A stretch of 64,000 bases of DNA, from assembly GCA_036346205.1 (NCBI GenBank), contig JARFJB010000762.1, positions 3,259,501 to 3,323,500 on the forward strand, given 5' to 3'. The notes beneath the pieces were generated by a model. It ran no database searches. It saw nothing but the letters and a program-made list of their open reading frames with translations, and was not told the DNA's origin. Below, piece after piece: positions 52,828 to 64,000 of this stretch. Position numbers and translations under genes: made by a program. Numbering within the stretch: position 1 is the stretch's first letter; each line of letters starts with the position of its first letter. The DNA is from Vesta saturnalis (Eukaryota > Arthropoda > Insecta > Coleoptera > Lampyridae).

Positions 52828-53093
52828 CCCGGCGAACTTCGTACCGCCTTAGAAATAAATAATTTGTCAAAGTTCGTAACTGTCGAAAAGGGAAATTATT
52901 TTGCGACTAAAATTATAAAGGGAAAACCTTTTTTATTTATTACGAACGCATCCTGTTTAATATTTTCCTTGCAATTTCTTTATATTTTAAACTTTTAAAC
53001 CTTTCTTAGACTTCTACAAATATTTCAAAGCCAAAATTAGCCAAATCTGACCAGCCGTTCTCGAGTTTTAGTGAAACTAACAAACGCCAATTC

Positions 53094-53096
<3 letters not shown>
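52828..53096 (+). mobile_element. Retroelement 3' tail, RTE/SINE-like
   Basis: GGCGAACTTCGTACCGCC, then near the end CCAGCCGTTCTCGAGTTTTA and CGCCAATTCATTTATA leading into (TA)n. This is like the 3' tails of RTE-type LINEs and their SINEs in many insects, from memory of that pattern. No coding part is present. Confidence 0.5.

Positions 53097-53152
<56 letters not shown>
53097..53152. repeat. (TA)n microsatellite at E6 left end
   Basis: TA dinucleotides ending at the CAGGGTGCGG terminus of E6. Confidence 0.95.
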
Positions 53153-53155
<3 letters not shown>

Positions 53156-55914
53156 GGTGCGGCATTAATGCGTCGAAGTATGATATATCGCTTATTAAAG
53201 GAGATATCAAATCAAGTTATTTACAAAAATTATAGGCAACTTCAAACTTCACGTTATAAAATTATTTTCGTATTTACAGGGAGTTACATATTACCACGGT
53301 AAAGCAAACATATATTTTTTTAAATTGGACACCCTATATATTATTTTAAATTTAGATTAAGTTCATCTCCACTATACTTCCGATATAGGGTTTCATTACG
53401 TTATAAAGGGTATTTCAAAAGTTACTGTACGCGAAAATCATTCTCATTTCAACGTCCTGTATACCCTAGACAGAACATCCTAACAATAAGTTTTTCCAGG
53501 CATAAGTTTTTGGCATTGGTACAGTGTTACGATAAAGTTCTATTTCTTTATTATTGCACCAATTGAATATAGAGCGAGCTAAAACTCAAACACATGATTT
53601 TGTCAATTTTTTCAAATGAATCACCCTGTATTTTATTTTAAAAAGTGAAAATACACTTTATGTTCTTTCATTTTTATTAAGTACTCCCTATAGCTAAAAT
53701 CGTTAATTTCTGCGATCTTTTCGGGGATAATATAACTAGTGTTATGATTATCATCGGTGATAGCTCGAGTTAAAACCGATGAACATTGAACGAGTGCCAA
53801 GCACGAGTTCAATTTTCTACAGGTTTTAACGAGTGGTATCATCGATTATTAATCATAAAACAACAATCGAAACTTTTTGTCACTTTGACAGTAAACTATA
53901 TTGTTCGTTAAAATCATGTCACAGTTAACATGCGGTGATAAAATTATCACCGATAGCCTATTCTGCAATTTTGTTCTTAACCAATGAAAGTAATCAAAAA
54001 TGTACCATGTGACATGTGAATTATATTCTCAGTTTAATAACAGAAAAAGATTTTTTAACAATCTCTATCATAATAAGTTAGCCTTGAACAAATGACAGAT
54101 AGATATTATTCAGTAATAATTAGTAGCTTGTCATTTAACGAACTTCTTTGAGATTGTGTAGTGTTTATTAATTTTTAGATACCTAAATACTGCTTGAAGT
54201 GAACTTTCCTGTTGAGGAATTAACAGACATGATATGGGTACTGGGAGAATGTATGAAAAATTGTATATTAGCACAAAGAATTTACAAAGAGAGATATTCC
54301 GCACAAAGACAACCCGAGAAAATACCGTTGGAAAGGTTAGTAGATCGTTTTAATCGTACGGGTTCAGTAGTTTATGAAAAAAAGGAAAGGACAAAACCTG
54401 TACTTAACGAGGAAAATGAATTCAACGTGATGCTTGAAGTTACGCATAATCCACATGTTAGAACACGTTAAATCTTACGTCAGGATGATATTAGTGACAT
54501 GCCCGTACGAAGAATACTGCGTAAAAATAAGATGCATCCATACCATATCCAGTTGCATCAAGGGTTACTCGAAGATTATTATCCCAGAAGGGATGGTTTT
54601 TTGAATGGGCTCAACAACAAATTCACAATCAGGCGGATTTCTTTGATTTTGTCCTCTTAGGAGATGAAGCCACGTTTCATAAAAATGGAACTGTGAATAG
54701 ACACAATTTCCATTATTATTTGACAAGTAATCCCCATCTTATAGCAACTCATAGTCAAACTGGTGGTCTTTGAATGTATGAGGTGGTATATTTGGAGATC
54801 ACGTAATTGGACCACATTTTTTCGACGGAACAGTGAATGGTCAGGTTCACTTGGACTTTTCAGAAAATCATTTACCATTACTGTTGACAAACGTTCCTCT
54901 TAACATTCGTCAAAGAATGTGTTGTTACACGATAGAGCTCCCGTACATCACACGAGATTAATTCATAATCATCTTAATACACATTTTCCTGGAAGATGGG
55001 TGGGAGGAGGGGGATCCATTGCATGGCCAGCTCGTTCACCAGAGTTAAGTAGAATTGACTTCTTCAAGTGGGGTTATGTGAAAAACCGTGTGTATCAAAT
55101 ACCTCCAACCACATAAGATGATATGAAGAATAGAATACGAGAAGCAATCTAGAGCATTAATGTAGAAATGTTAAGAAATGTCAGTCGAGAATTTGAAGAT
55201 CGTCTGCAATGCTGCATTGACGTTTTCGGTGGGCATTTTGAACATTTATTATGAAATTAATTAATTTTATAAGAATCTTGTCTTAATAACCGATGTTTTT
55301 TGAATTTTTTATAATAATTTATCACACTTTTATTTGTTCACGGCTAACTTGTTATAATAGAAGTTTCTAAAAAAATCTCTTTGTGTTATTAAATTGAAAA
55401 TATCTCAGAAATTAACGATATAGGGAGTGCTTAATAAAAATCAAAGAACATAAAGTGTATTTTCACGTTTTAAAATAAAATACAGGGCGATTCATTTGAA
55501 AAAGGTGACAAAATCATGTGTTCCGAGTTTTGGCTCGCTCTATATTCAGTTGGTGTAACAATAAAGAAATAGCACTTTCTCGTAACACTGTACCAATGTC
55601 AAAAAGTTATGCCTGGAAAAAATTATTGTTAGGTTGTTCTGTCTCGGGTATACAGGAGGTTGAAATCAGAATGATTTTCCTGTACAATTGACCATAACTT
55701 TTGAAATACCCTGTATAACGTAATGAAATCCTATATTGGAAGTATGCGGGAGATGAGGTTAATGTAAATTTGAAATAATATATAGGGTGTCCCATTTAAA
55801 AAAAAGTATGTTTGGTTCACCATGGTAATATGTAACACTCTGTAAATACGAAAATAATTTTATAATGTAAAGTTTGAAGTTGCCTATAATTTTTGAAAAT
55901 AACTTTTTTTGATA

Positions 55915-55918
<4 letters not shown>
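53153..55918 (+). mobile_element. Mariner/Tc1-like element E6, TIRs about 500-700 bp
   Basis: Left arm from 53153 (CAGGGTGCGGCATTAATGCG). The right arm runs to GATATCTC at 55918, about 50 bp short of the left, so its tip was probably lost into the (TA)n tract. Matching blocks include AATTATAGGCAACTTCAAAC and its inverse near 55870. Internal end motifs GACACCCTATAT (53328) and CACCCTGTATTTTA (53621) are mirrored at about 55783 and 55482. Confidence 0.85.
54199..55254 (+). pseudogene. Transposase relic of E6
   Basis: VEELTDMIWVLGECMKNCIL, AQRIYKERYSAQRQPEKIPL and RLVDRFNRTGSVVYEKKERT form a clear DUF4817-type domain, open to a TAA at 54469. In shifted frames follow MPVRRILRKNKMHPYHIQL (second HTH), LLGDEATFHKNGTVNRHNFH (first D), LLHDRAPVHHTR (second D, where QQDGAPVH is usual) and WVGGGGSIAWPARSPELSR (third position E). 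IDFFKWGYVKNRVY, EFEDRLQCCIDVFGGHFEHL and TGA (55252-55254) end it. 36 residues separate the second and third acids. Frameshifts and stops make it dead. Confidence 0.85.

Positions 55919-55984
<66 letters not shown>
55919..55984. repeat. (TA)n microsatellite at E6 right end
   Basis: TA dinucleotides directly after the shortened right arm of E6. Confidence 0.95.
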
Positions 55985-56384
55985 TTAGATGAAATGGTCT
56001 ATATTTTTGCAAAAAAAAACGTCATTTTAATTACTAGCTTTTGATTGAAATGAAACAAACAATATCCCTTACAATTCCAAATCTATTTAAAAGTATTAAA
56101 ATTAAAAGTTCAAAAAGTTTGTATAACGTTTAACTTATTTATAAATACATTCTATACTTGGTAAATAATAAATCAGTTAGAGCGATTTCTATCACGCATT
56201 TTCCCAATTTAATAATCTCAAAACTGAATTATTAAAATTTCCTGCTTACCCTACCCTCTAATATGTTTTAGAGTAATTGTAATTGGACGAGTTTCAAAAC
56301 AGAAAAATATGTAATTTATATTCCTAAAGAAAGAACGTTGTATATAAAAGGAAGCAATACAATAAAAATTGAAAAAACACGCAC
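55985..56384 (-). other. Start of intron 1 of the globin-like gene
   Basis: No frame is recognised. By orientation this is the 5' part of the intron after the globin exon. The intron must be long, because no second globin exon is visible on the minus strand at lower coordinates. Confidence 0.5.
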
Positions 56385-56575
56385 CTGATAAACATGTTGA
56401 CACCAGTAGGTTCCATAGCTCTGCTAATCCCTTTCCATGAAGCTACCATTGTATACCTCTGTTTCGCTGTCAGTGGTAATCGTGGATCAGTTGGAGCAGG
56501 CGGCGGGGGTTCATCCGTTTTAACCCCAGCTCCTGCGGTGCTACTAGCTGCCAACTTTCCCAGTTTGCAACCCAT
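56385..56575 (-). CDS. Globin-X/neuroglobin-like gene, first coding exon
   Basis: Minus-strand ATG at 56575 starts MGCKLGKLAASSTAGAGVK, followed by a Pro-rich TDEPPPPAPTDPRLPL and TAKQRYTMVASWKGISRAME, then PTGVNMFI. The second half fits helices A-B of the globin fold with its conserved W (SWKGI). MGC at the start is the double acylation signal (Gly2 myristoylation, Cys3 palmitoylation) of membrane-linked globin X proteins. The exon ends AG|GTGCGT at 56385/56384, splitting the codon after MFI (phase 2). Haem-binding helices E and F would be in later exons, not seen here. Upstream, 56576-56610 is probably 5' UTR. Globin family is strong; the subfamily is inferred from the N-terminus. The 5' end and the rest of the gene are missing. 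Confidence 0.75.
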
Positions 56576-58163
56576 TCTACACTTAAAATCCTCAAGATCA
56601 ACTTACCCGACCGTATACACACGCGAAAACTAGAAAATCTATAAAATACATACGTACGAACAAATCATTTTGCATTTACAAGGTTTAAATTAAACAGTTT
56701 TTCCAAATAAAATTTAACACAGCCTAAAGAATTAAACAAAATTACACGCATGTAAACCAAATTAATTGGAAAGGAAAACAAATTTTCTGAACTTCAACGT
56801 CGAGTTACTTTCATACTATGTAGGTATCCAAAAGCACTTCACTAACTTTTTAGCATACTTTGATTCGTTAACGTTGTTAAGTAGTATATTTACACTAAAT
56901 ACACATTACGTAAATTTGACCCACTGTTTGTTTATATTACGGAGTGACGTCAAGAAAGAAAATAAGGATCTTACACCTTGCCTACCTGAAACAAAAAGAT
57001 AAAGTAAATTAACTGAATTAAACTTTGTTGTTTCATCTTGTGTTTGTTTTTAGTGTAATCTAGTAAAAGCATTGTTTGTTTTATGAAATTTTTTATTTGT
57101 AGCATGTTCAGTGTCTCGCCAAAACGTGGTCCTTAATATTTTTTTAATTACTTGTTTATAAAACCACAGATTATTGAACAATTCCTAGTTTAAAACTAAG
57201 TTTCTTTGTGACTTTAGCAAGTAAAGAAGAGCATGTCAGAAACAACGGTCTACATTAGATAAATAAAGAACCTAGTTTTCATCACCTTTCCAGTAAGTTA
57301 AATAATATTGTATACTACAAATAAAAACGAATTACGTCTAAGAAAAGTAAACACCATTAACGTAGAAACTTTTTTAATACAACAAATTGGTTTGATGTTT
57401 AAAAATTATGTGACATAACGTAATAAACACACTACTCATAATTAAATTACAATAATAGTTTTATTTATAATATTTTCAAATGTATTATACAATAGTATAC
57501 CATTAATAGCATTTGGAAAATACCAGAAGAGATTATTTTGGCACATTTCGTATGTTCTTAAAATATCCCCAGCCTGCTGTTTAAAGTTTTCTAATCCGGA
57601 TTAAAAATTTCAATTAATTAATGTTTGAAATTTGTTATTCACAAAAATGTATTACAAATTTCAGATTATTTGAATCTGAAGATTTTGATGTACGTGCCAA
57701 GAATATTTTTTCTTTTAAATACTAAAGAAGCTCGTTAGTGACATTTTGTTAATTATAATCATGAATCCTCTTTATGTATTTAAATTCTTTTCCGAGAAAC
57801 GTAATTGACGACAATTAATTTTTTTTTGCAGTGAAAATTTTAATATATAATGTTCTCCTCAGTTACACTTTGTTCTTGTAGAAAACTTAATGATATCCTA
57901 GAATTTATAAGTGGTAGCTATTCAAGTTTATTCGGTGATAAAGAAGCTGTAATTATACGTATTTAAGATGGCGATCTAGTACATATAAATTACATGATTA
58001 CAGAGCTTTAGGAATAGCAGTACCATTTTATAAAATACACAAAAAAATTAAATACATTTCCATTATTGAAATATGCGACTACAGAGCGACATAACTATGT
58101 ACTTACTTGCCAATTTAAAATTATTATCTAAACAAATTATTGTAGTCAACAATGAGGAGCGTA
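56576..58163. other. Globin 5' flank and unassigned sequence
   Basis: GGGTAAGT on minus (about 56602-56609) looks like a splice donor and might mark an upstream non-coding exon, but it lies only about 30 bases from the ATG. No TATA box is convincing. The plus frame at 56766-57002 (78 codons) is not recognised. The rest is AT-rich. Confidence 0.4.
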
Positions 58164-58476
58164 CAGGATGGCCCATTTTCAAGCACTACACTAAACTTGT
58201 GTCTTTTTAATTATTTTTATATGTTTGAATTCTCTGTTAAATCCTGAGCAAAATCATATAAGGTACTCTGGGTTACGACTAACGGTTCCTAAGTTATTGA
58301 TATTTTTATGTAAAAAAAATTATCAATTGAGCAGGCTCCTGTTCGCCATCTTGAAAGACATTGTAGTGAAATTTTAGGATTTATTTTTCCAATGTGTCTA
58401 GTTTTAACTTCTACATTTAGATTGCAGACTCTTTTCTGTAGGTGAATTTCGATGTTTGTTATGGAAGCACCTTTCG

Positions 58477-58661
58477 TTACAGATAGACAGTAATATTTGT
58501 GCTCGATTTTGGTGTTAATTAAGATTCAATAGTCATAATCAACATATCTCTGACCATTATTGCGCAATAACGGTCAGAGATATCTTGATTATGACTATTG
58601 GATCTTAATTAAAACCAAAATCGAACACACGGACCCCATATTACTTTTTGTCTATCTGTAA
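58477..58661. mobile_element. Hairpin MITE nested in E7 left arm
   Basis: Starts TTACAGATAGACA and ends TGTCTATCTGTAA. The halves pair almost throughout (GTCATAATCAA with TTGATTATGAC; ATCTCTGACC with GGTCAGAGAT) round TGCGCA at 58561-58566. It is absent from the matching place in the right arm of E7, so it is a separate, later insertion. Confidence 0.85.
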
Positions 58662-59029
58662 TAGAATGGGTACTTCCCATAAGAAAACATCGAAAATGAA
58701 CCACCCTGTTCATATACAAGTTTTAAATGGCACACCCCGTATTTTATTACAGATTTGAATAGCACTTTGTGCTACCTATTGCTAAGTGTTTTTGAATTAT
58801 TTAGTAAAAAAGTTGTACTTTTTTTTAAATGTGTGATAATAGGGCCTATTTAATTCACAGAAAAACAACAATGAAACATTGATAATTGCAATAAAACTGT
58901 GAAGCTATAGGTTTTGTGGCAGAATACATCATTCTGGACTATAAAAGAGCAACGCTTAATAATTATTTACTCGTAGAACAGCATTAACTATATAAACTTT
59001 AAAATGGAATTAAAGAACACAATGAATTA

Positions 59030-59463
59030 CAAATTTGATTATTCCGTAATAATATTGCAAAATGCGACACGATCTGCGAAATCTTGTGGTCGTAGGCTTT
59101 GAAGCAAGTACAAACGGTATGGGTGATATTTATGTTTGCTTATAACTCTTTGTATTGAAATTTTGTTCAGATCTACTTGTACCGCAATTTTCTTCTAAAC
59201 TTAATAAAACGGTTAACTCGTTTTCTTCGTTTATAACTGTAGGTTTTTCTACATCTCTTTTTTTGTGACATTTCCTGTATCTTCAAATCGTTCTCCAAGA
59301 AGTTGTACCTTTGTTCATAAATCCTGGATGCCCACAAACAGTTCCTTTCAACTTCTACCAAGGTATATTGAACTGCTCTTTTGAGAAATTCATCGCACAC
59401 TGTAAGTAAATAATCAATTATTAACGAAGTTGCTATGCAGATAAATATCTGACAATTATTCAC
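59030..59463 (-). pseudogene. Transposase N-terminal relic of E7
   Basis: On minus, VEVERNCLWASRIYEQRYNF (near 59320-59380) is the DUF4817-type HTH. After a frameshift near 59170, ISIQRVISKHKYHPYRLYLL and QSLRPQDFADRVAFCN give the second HTH and linker. The frame then meets the TIR, so the whole DDE domain is deleted. Confidence 0.8.
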
Positions 59464-60273
59464 GAATTATTTATAACTGACTTTCATTTGTTATTAAAAA
59501 ACAGAAAGAGACAAGCGATAACCAAGCTACTATGATTCACTGTGTTCTTTAATTCCATTTTAAAGTTTATAGTTGATTTTCTACGACTAAATAATTACTA
59601 AGCATTGCTCTTTTATAGTCCAAAATGTTGTATTGTATCACAGCACCTATAGCTTCACAGTTTTATTGTACTTAGCATTGTTTCATTTTTGTTTTTCTGT
59701 GAATTATGACATTTTCTTCATTTATTTGTAGCCCCATTGTGGCAAATTCAAAAAACTGTATCACTACATAATTCAAAAACACTTAGAAAGTGAGTAGTGA
59801 GTGTCTATTTAAAGCTCTTAAAAATGCTATTCAGATCTGTAATAAAATACAGGGTGTTCCATTTAAAAAAAATTTGAAAAATAACATTGAGCAAAATGGA
59901 CCACCCTGCATGTGTAGAGAAAATAGCCTGCAATCTGAATGTAGAAGTTAAAACTAGACACATTGGAAATTTAACTCAGATATATTTCAAGATTGCGGAA
60001 CAGGAACCTACTCAATTGACTAATTTTTTTACATAAAAATGTAAATAACTTAGACCCATAGTACCTTATATAATTTTGCTCAGTATTTAACAGAGAATTC
60101 AAATATATAAAAATATATAAGAAGGTCCATTAAAAAAAAACACATTTAGTGTAGTGCTCGAAAATAGGCCATCCTGTATATACAAAAATATTTTTACAGG
60201 ATGCTCGTCGTTGTTTATAATAATCTATTATAAGAATTTTTTAAGTCAACAGTACAGGCGTAATCTTCCATTC

Positions 60274-60276
<3 letters not shown>

Positions 60277-60319
<43 letters not shown>
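60277..60319. repeat. (TA)n microsatellite
   Basis: TA dinucleotides ending at AGGATGGTCAAAAAG, a probable mariner-type end. Confidence 0.95.
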
Positions 60320-60321
<2 letters not shown>

Positions 60322-61125
60322 ATGGTCAAAAAGTTTTATTTCACAAACTTATATTTTTTAAATGGGAATGTCCAATTTTGTAGAAAATTTTAATTCTATA
60401 GTGAATTCTAATTCATGTTTATTCAAAGTTCCTTATACCTAAGTCTTACCATTTGGGAAATATTTCACTTTTTTGAAAAATTCAGAGGTTAAGCAAAAGC
60501 TGAATAACTATATAACCAGTAGATCAAATCTGATAAATTTTGGACTACAAACTACCAACATCATAGACAGAGAGCCATAAAAAAATTTTTTTAATGTTAT
60601 TGAACAGGGTTCAAATGTTTAAGGTTCAATTTTATCTAACTTCAAACTTAAAAAAACGTGCTTTACTTAAATGGATCGCCCTGTATTTTTTTCAGTTAAA
60701 GAACTGCTTATTAAAATTGTCTTTCAATCGATACCAGGGCTTTCCTATATCTAAACCTAATACTCTAGAAGTTATTTAGTTTTTAAAAGACAGGCATTAG
60801 CCGTACCAATGTAACACGGATTCTTGAAAATCGCATTTTTCACCCATTCCATATCGAGCTTCAACGTTTGTACGGTACCGATTTTCAACCACGCAATAAT
60901 GTTTGCACATGGACAACTTTTTATAATTATGGTCCAGTAAATCGACGTAATTTCCATTATTATGATACAGAAGACTGTCACTTAAATAGAACAGTTAACC
61001 ATCAAACTCGCTGGAGTTTAAATACCCTTGAATGGTATGTAAAGAGCCAGAATCCTTCCAAATTTTTTTTAATCAGTTATTTGTCAATTAGACAATTTCA
61101 ATCAAATTGCAGAAATTTCAAATAA
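60320..61125 (+). pseudogene. Truncated mariner-like element E8 with transposase fragment
   Basis: The left end AGGATGGTCAAAAAG abuts (TA)n. About 470 bp later the frame reads TGISRTNVTRILENRIFHPF then HIELQRL (second HTH). After a deletion it reads FYNYGPVNRRNFHYYDTED and QTRWSLNTLEWYV (DDE region just after the first catalytic D, which is lost). It breaks off near 61040 with no right TIR. Confidence 0.7.
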
Positions 61126-61296
61126 TGAATCTTTATCCCCACCGACGTTGTTTAAAAAATGTTAAGAATTTTCTACGTCAGAGTTCCAACCGCTACTGGT
61201 CCCACAACCGATCTCTGGATTAACATCACCACCGGAAACCGTCCCCGCCTGCCGCGGATTTCAATAAAACGGCGACGTACGCTACAACGGCGACAT
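61126..61296. other. No recognisable gene
   Basis: GC-richer spacer; the 61-codon frame at 61159-61344 is unrecognised and partly overlaps the dispersed repeat. Confidence 0.35.
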
Positions 61297-61556
61297 ATAG
61301 CGGCATGGTCACTGCGTATATGCACACCGTGTGCGGCTACTTAGGCAAATGCTGGGGTAGTATTTCACCCCGCAGAACCCTAACTCAGTTCCTTCCGATC
61401 CTATCCTGACTACACCCATCCTTAGTCCCACCATGCATATATACGTAATGTATGTATGCATGCTGGGAATACATGATTGTGGCTGAAGGAGCTCGGAAAG
61501 CTCGAGCAGCCCGCCCTCCCCCTTGGGGAGGGAATGAAATACGTGGCCCTTTCCTT
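61297..61556 (+). repeat. Dispersed repeat, copy 2
   Basis: Direct-orientation partner of 6190-6455, with GGCATGGTCACTGC, GTGCGGCTACTTAGGC, TGATTGTGGCTGAAGGAGCT and GGGAATGAAATACGTGGCC. Flanks unrelated. Confidence 0.8.
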
Positions 61557-61929
61557 TACTTTCCTACTACCTCGACTTTTCATCATCTTTCGTTTAGTGT
61601 ACTTAACTCCGTCTGCCTGAAAATACTTCAGTCCACTTAGGCCTACTGTTACTTAAATCTGTGATAACCTGCATTGAAGTTTTTATTTTACAACCTTACA
61701 CAAACATTCGTGGACAACGCAACGCCGGGTGTTATTCCCGACGTAGTTTTTCACTTACATAGTCGGATAGAAAGGCTGCCTGTCTAAGTTTTATCGAGGC
61801 CAGAGTAACTATTAAAAAGCGCAACGCGCCGCAGCCCATAATGTGTTAACCGATACTGAGCACATATTTTACACAACTCATACAAACACGCCGCCTCAAG
61901 CTACGTAAACAACATGCAAGGTGTCTACG
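61557..61929. other. No recognisable gene
   Basis: Sequence of moderate GC content. Part may be the 3' flank of the Penelope-like fragment that follows. Confidence 0.35.
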
Positions 61930-62895
61930 AGTTGAAAGTAGCCAGTCGCTTGGATCTCGTAATTAGTGTTTTGACCACGGCCTATAGTTGTGTTGGGTAA
62001 TGATGATGATGCTCTCTATAAACTGTGTATCCTATTTTTTTTCTCTTCTTGTAGATTAATACGTCTAAAAACACCAGTGTTCCGTTGTCTTGTATTTCGA
62101 TTGTAAACGTTATCTTTTCGTGAATTCCATTTAGATGTTGTTGAAATCGATCCAGTTCTTCTCGTCCGTGTATCCAGATTATAAAGGTGTCATCCACATA
62201 TCTTATCTATAACTTGCGTTTGTGATTTGCCGTTTGTATTGCTCGCTCTTCCTGATAGTTTATAAATAAATTAGCTAAAACTGGCGATACTGGTGAAACC
62301 ATCGGTGCTCTTTCCATTCATCTATACATCCGGCTTCCATAGGCGAAGTAAGCAGTGTTCCGTTAGGTTGATGATATCTTCTTCCAGATGGTATGTTATT
62401 TGAATTACGTCGATTGTTTCCTAGATCGGTACGTTGGTGAATGGTGACGTGGCATCGACTTGTTTGAGTGTTTCTTTTTTAATTAGATCTGTGAAGTGGC
62501 ACATGGTTGCAGCTATTCTTGTCGAAGAGATGCGATTGAACCTACTATTGGTCTTAGTGGTGTTCCAGATTTGTGAATCATTGATTATTCCTAGAGTTGT
62601 GGACATTTCAATGGCTTTTCATGTGATGTAAGTTTTTGTCGTTTTTTCCAAACATGTTGTAGGATGCGTCGCGATCTTTGGTATACTTATTATTATTATA
62701 GTCCTGAACATCCATAACGACTGTGGCGTTTCGTTTGTCTACAGGCAATATTACGATGTCGGTGTTTTTCCTCAAAATTTTTAATGCCTTGATTTGTTCT
62801 CCAGTTAAGTTCTCCTTTGGTAGTGGGATATTCCTCAAAACTCCGGTCAGCTCTGGGCGTAGGTAAGAAATGTTGTGTACCACTTTGTCATGCTC
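61930..62895 (-). pseudogene. Penelope-like element, RT relic (copy 2)
   Basis: On minus: VVHNISYLRPELTGVLRN, LTGEQIKALKILRKNTDIV and LPVDKRNATVVMDVQDY (62608-62883). A deletion then removes the PKIHK region. HFTDLIKKETLKQ and DATSPFTNVPI (RT motif A, 62421-62606) follow, then SPVLANLFIN (shifted frame, about 62280) and RYVDDTFIIWIHG (active site, about 62190). VFLDVLIYKKRKKIGYTVYR ends the recognisable part. Order and boxes match copy 1 at 17-18.7 kb, though it seems a different family (RYVDD against RYMDD). Inactive. Confidence 0.85.
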
Positions 62896-63045
62896 AATTT
62901 GTGTTGTTGATTTTGAATTGTTTTTTTGTTTTTTGGGCAGATTCTCGAACTTTATTTTTTATTTTTCCGTTGCTTACCTCCAAACGCAAATGAAAATAAA
63001 TAAAAAACCAGCTGTTAGATTTGCGGAATGCGCAACTGCCAGAGA

Positions 63046-63290
63046 GGAACTTAACCGAAGATAAAGCCAAGGCATTAAAAACCTTGAGGGAAAACACAGA
63101 CATCGTAACATTTCCCGCAAAGGAAACGCCACAGTCCTTATGATGGCGAGGACCACAATAATAAGATAAACCACCTTTTTCAAGGTCCAACATACCAAAG
63201 GATATCTGGAAAAAAATTCACAAAAACGAAAAGAAGAAACGCCAAGATCGATCCAAAAAATCAACGAAAACTTATACTACGTGAAATGTC
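63046..63290 (+). pseudogene. Penelope-like fragment, opposite orientation
   Basis: On plus, NLTEDKAKALKTLRENTDIV repeats the region LTGEQIKALKILRKNTDIV of the minus copy. After a frameshift, KGNATVLM and YNNKINHLFQG with TKRRNAKIDP-like sequence follow, then KINENL. It is a second N-terminal piece, head to head with the minus copy and about 150 bp away. Confidence 0.7.
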
Positions 63291-63716
63291 ATGGAAATGC
63301 CCGAATTTCTATCCTATTTGTTGTCTTTAGGTCACCAATAACTTGGTTCTACCGCACGTGATTCGGATTGAACTGTTCGGAAAACATTTGCAACGGGTCT
63401 AACCAATCACGTCACGTAAAAAAGGTGAAGGAAATGGTTAGCTCGGCTACCAAATCAGCCAATCGGTCCGGCGAACACAGAGCACCCGGATAGCGTGGGT
63501 GTTTTGAAGTGTGGATAAAAATAAAGAAGATGGTTAGGTTAGTTAGAAAACAATAACAGAATGGTAGATAGACAGATTATTATTTATTGAAAGAGAGAGC
63601 CTGTAAAGCGTGAAACAGGGAGCAACAGGAATACCAATTAAACGACAGTTCCCTCAACAAGCGTAAATTTATTTCTTAATTCCCAACAAAGACTACGATA
63701 TGCAGAAGTTTAACAT

Positions 63717-63719
<3 letters not shown>
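63291..63719. other. No recognisable gene
   Basis: Moderate GC content. No frame or RNA recognised. Confidence 0.4.

Positions 63720-63764
<45 letters not shown>
63720..63764. repeat. (TA)n microsatellite
   Basis: TA dinucleotides. The 240 bp after it are AT-rich with nothing recognised. Confidence 0.95.
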
Positions 63765-63767
<3 letters not shown>

Positions 63768-64000
63768 TAATAATAAATAACACAATGTATACGTTTTCTT
63801 ATAGTGCGTGCGTATCAAAACATGCCATTTTTCTCCATAACATTACTAAATATAAATGTATGCTAATATCACAATAAGAACACCAAAAATTAGTGAAACT
63901 GCGTAATTGAGCGCAAGTACGAATGTTGACACTAACGAGGTCAAGTCGCGACATTTATTTGTGATAAATTCACCTTTAAATTTTCTAAAATTATTAATAA

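Larger units (their letters stand above)
58164..60176 (-). mobile_element. Mariner/Tc1-like element E7, deleted, long TIRs
   Basis: Ends CAGGATGGCCCATTTTC and GGCCATCCTG, each with TA outside. The arms run about 58164-59028 and 59535-60176. The left is longer because a 185-bp hairpin MITE (58477-58661) is inserted in it and because of smaller indels. Internal end motifs: CACCCTGTTCATATAC (58703), CACCCCGTATTTTA (58732), ACAGGGTGTTCCATTT (about 59849) and CACCCTGCATG (about 59903). Only the N-terminal half of a transposase remains. Confidence 0.85.

Overview
The window looks like A+T-rich, intron-bearing nuclear DNA from an arthropod, most probably an insect. It has long (TA)n and (GT)n microsatellites, dense relics of insect-type transposons (Tc1/mariner-like elements with a DUF4817-type N-terminus, piggyBac, pogo, hAT, Penelope-like and jockey/CR1-like elements), and one spliced exon of a globin-X/neuroglobin-like gene. 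I see no bacterial operons, phage genes or CRISPR arrays. Nearly every longer reading frame is a piece of a dead transposon; the one well-supported host coding piece is the globin exon at 56,385-56,575 (minus).

Layout. 1-9.4 kb: unassigned sequence, a 144-bp tandem duplication (2.35-2.64 kb), a fold-back repeat round a (TA)n core (3.3-4.4 kb), a dispersed repeat (6.2 kb, second copy at 61.3 kb) and a decayed non-LTR retrotransposon (6.75-8.3 kb, minus). 9.4-13.5 kb: a long-TIR mariner-like element (E1) ending in (TA)n, then a piggyBac transposase relic with a probable 61-bp intron. 15.1-19.0 kb: a pogo-like relic holding a Penelope-like element. 19.6-24.0 kb: a triple nest in which mariner-like elements E2 and E3 sit in the (TA)n core of a fold-back element. 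24.1-32.2 kb: two copies of dispersed family F, a palindromic mariner derivative (E4), a non-autonomous hAT inside the second F copy, and a 5'-truncated LINE. 34.7-35.9 kb: a tandem duplication carrying (GT)n. 36.1 kb: a 5S rRNA-like fragment. 37.1-46.5 kb: a hAT transposase in pieces, split by a LINE and by a fold-back family F copy. 47.4-61.1 kb: a run of mariner-like relics (47.9, 49.5, 50.7, 53.2, 58.2 and 60.3 kb), with the globin exon among them. 61.9-63.3 kb: two head-to-head Penelope-like fragments.

The main theme is one broad transposon class: mariner/Tc1-like elements with DUF4817-type N-termini, long TIRs, and 36 residues between the second and third catalytic positions wherever both can be read. 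Most end in or beside (TA)n tracts. Their arms carry repeated ACAGGGTG-type end motifs, and two derivatives hold inverted copies of the transposase C-terminus. One copy (50.7 kb) has a probable 68-bp intron inside its DDE motif. All assignments come from reading the sequence; no alignments or database searches were run, and boundaries given as about are estimates.
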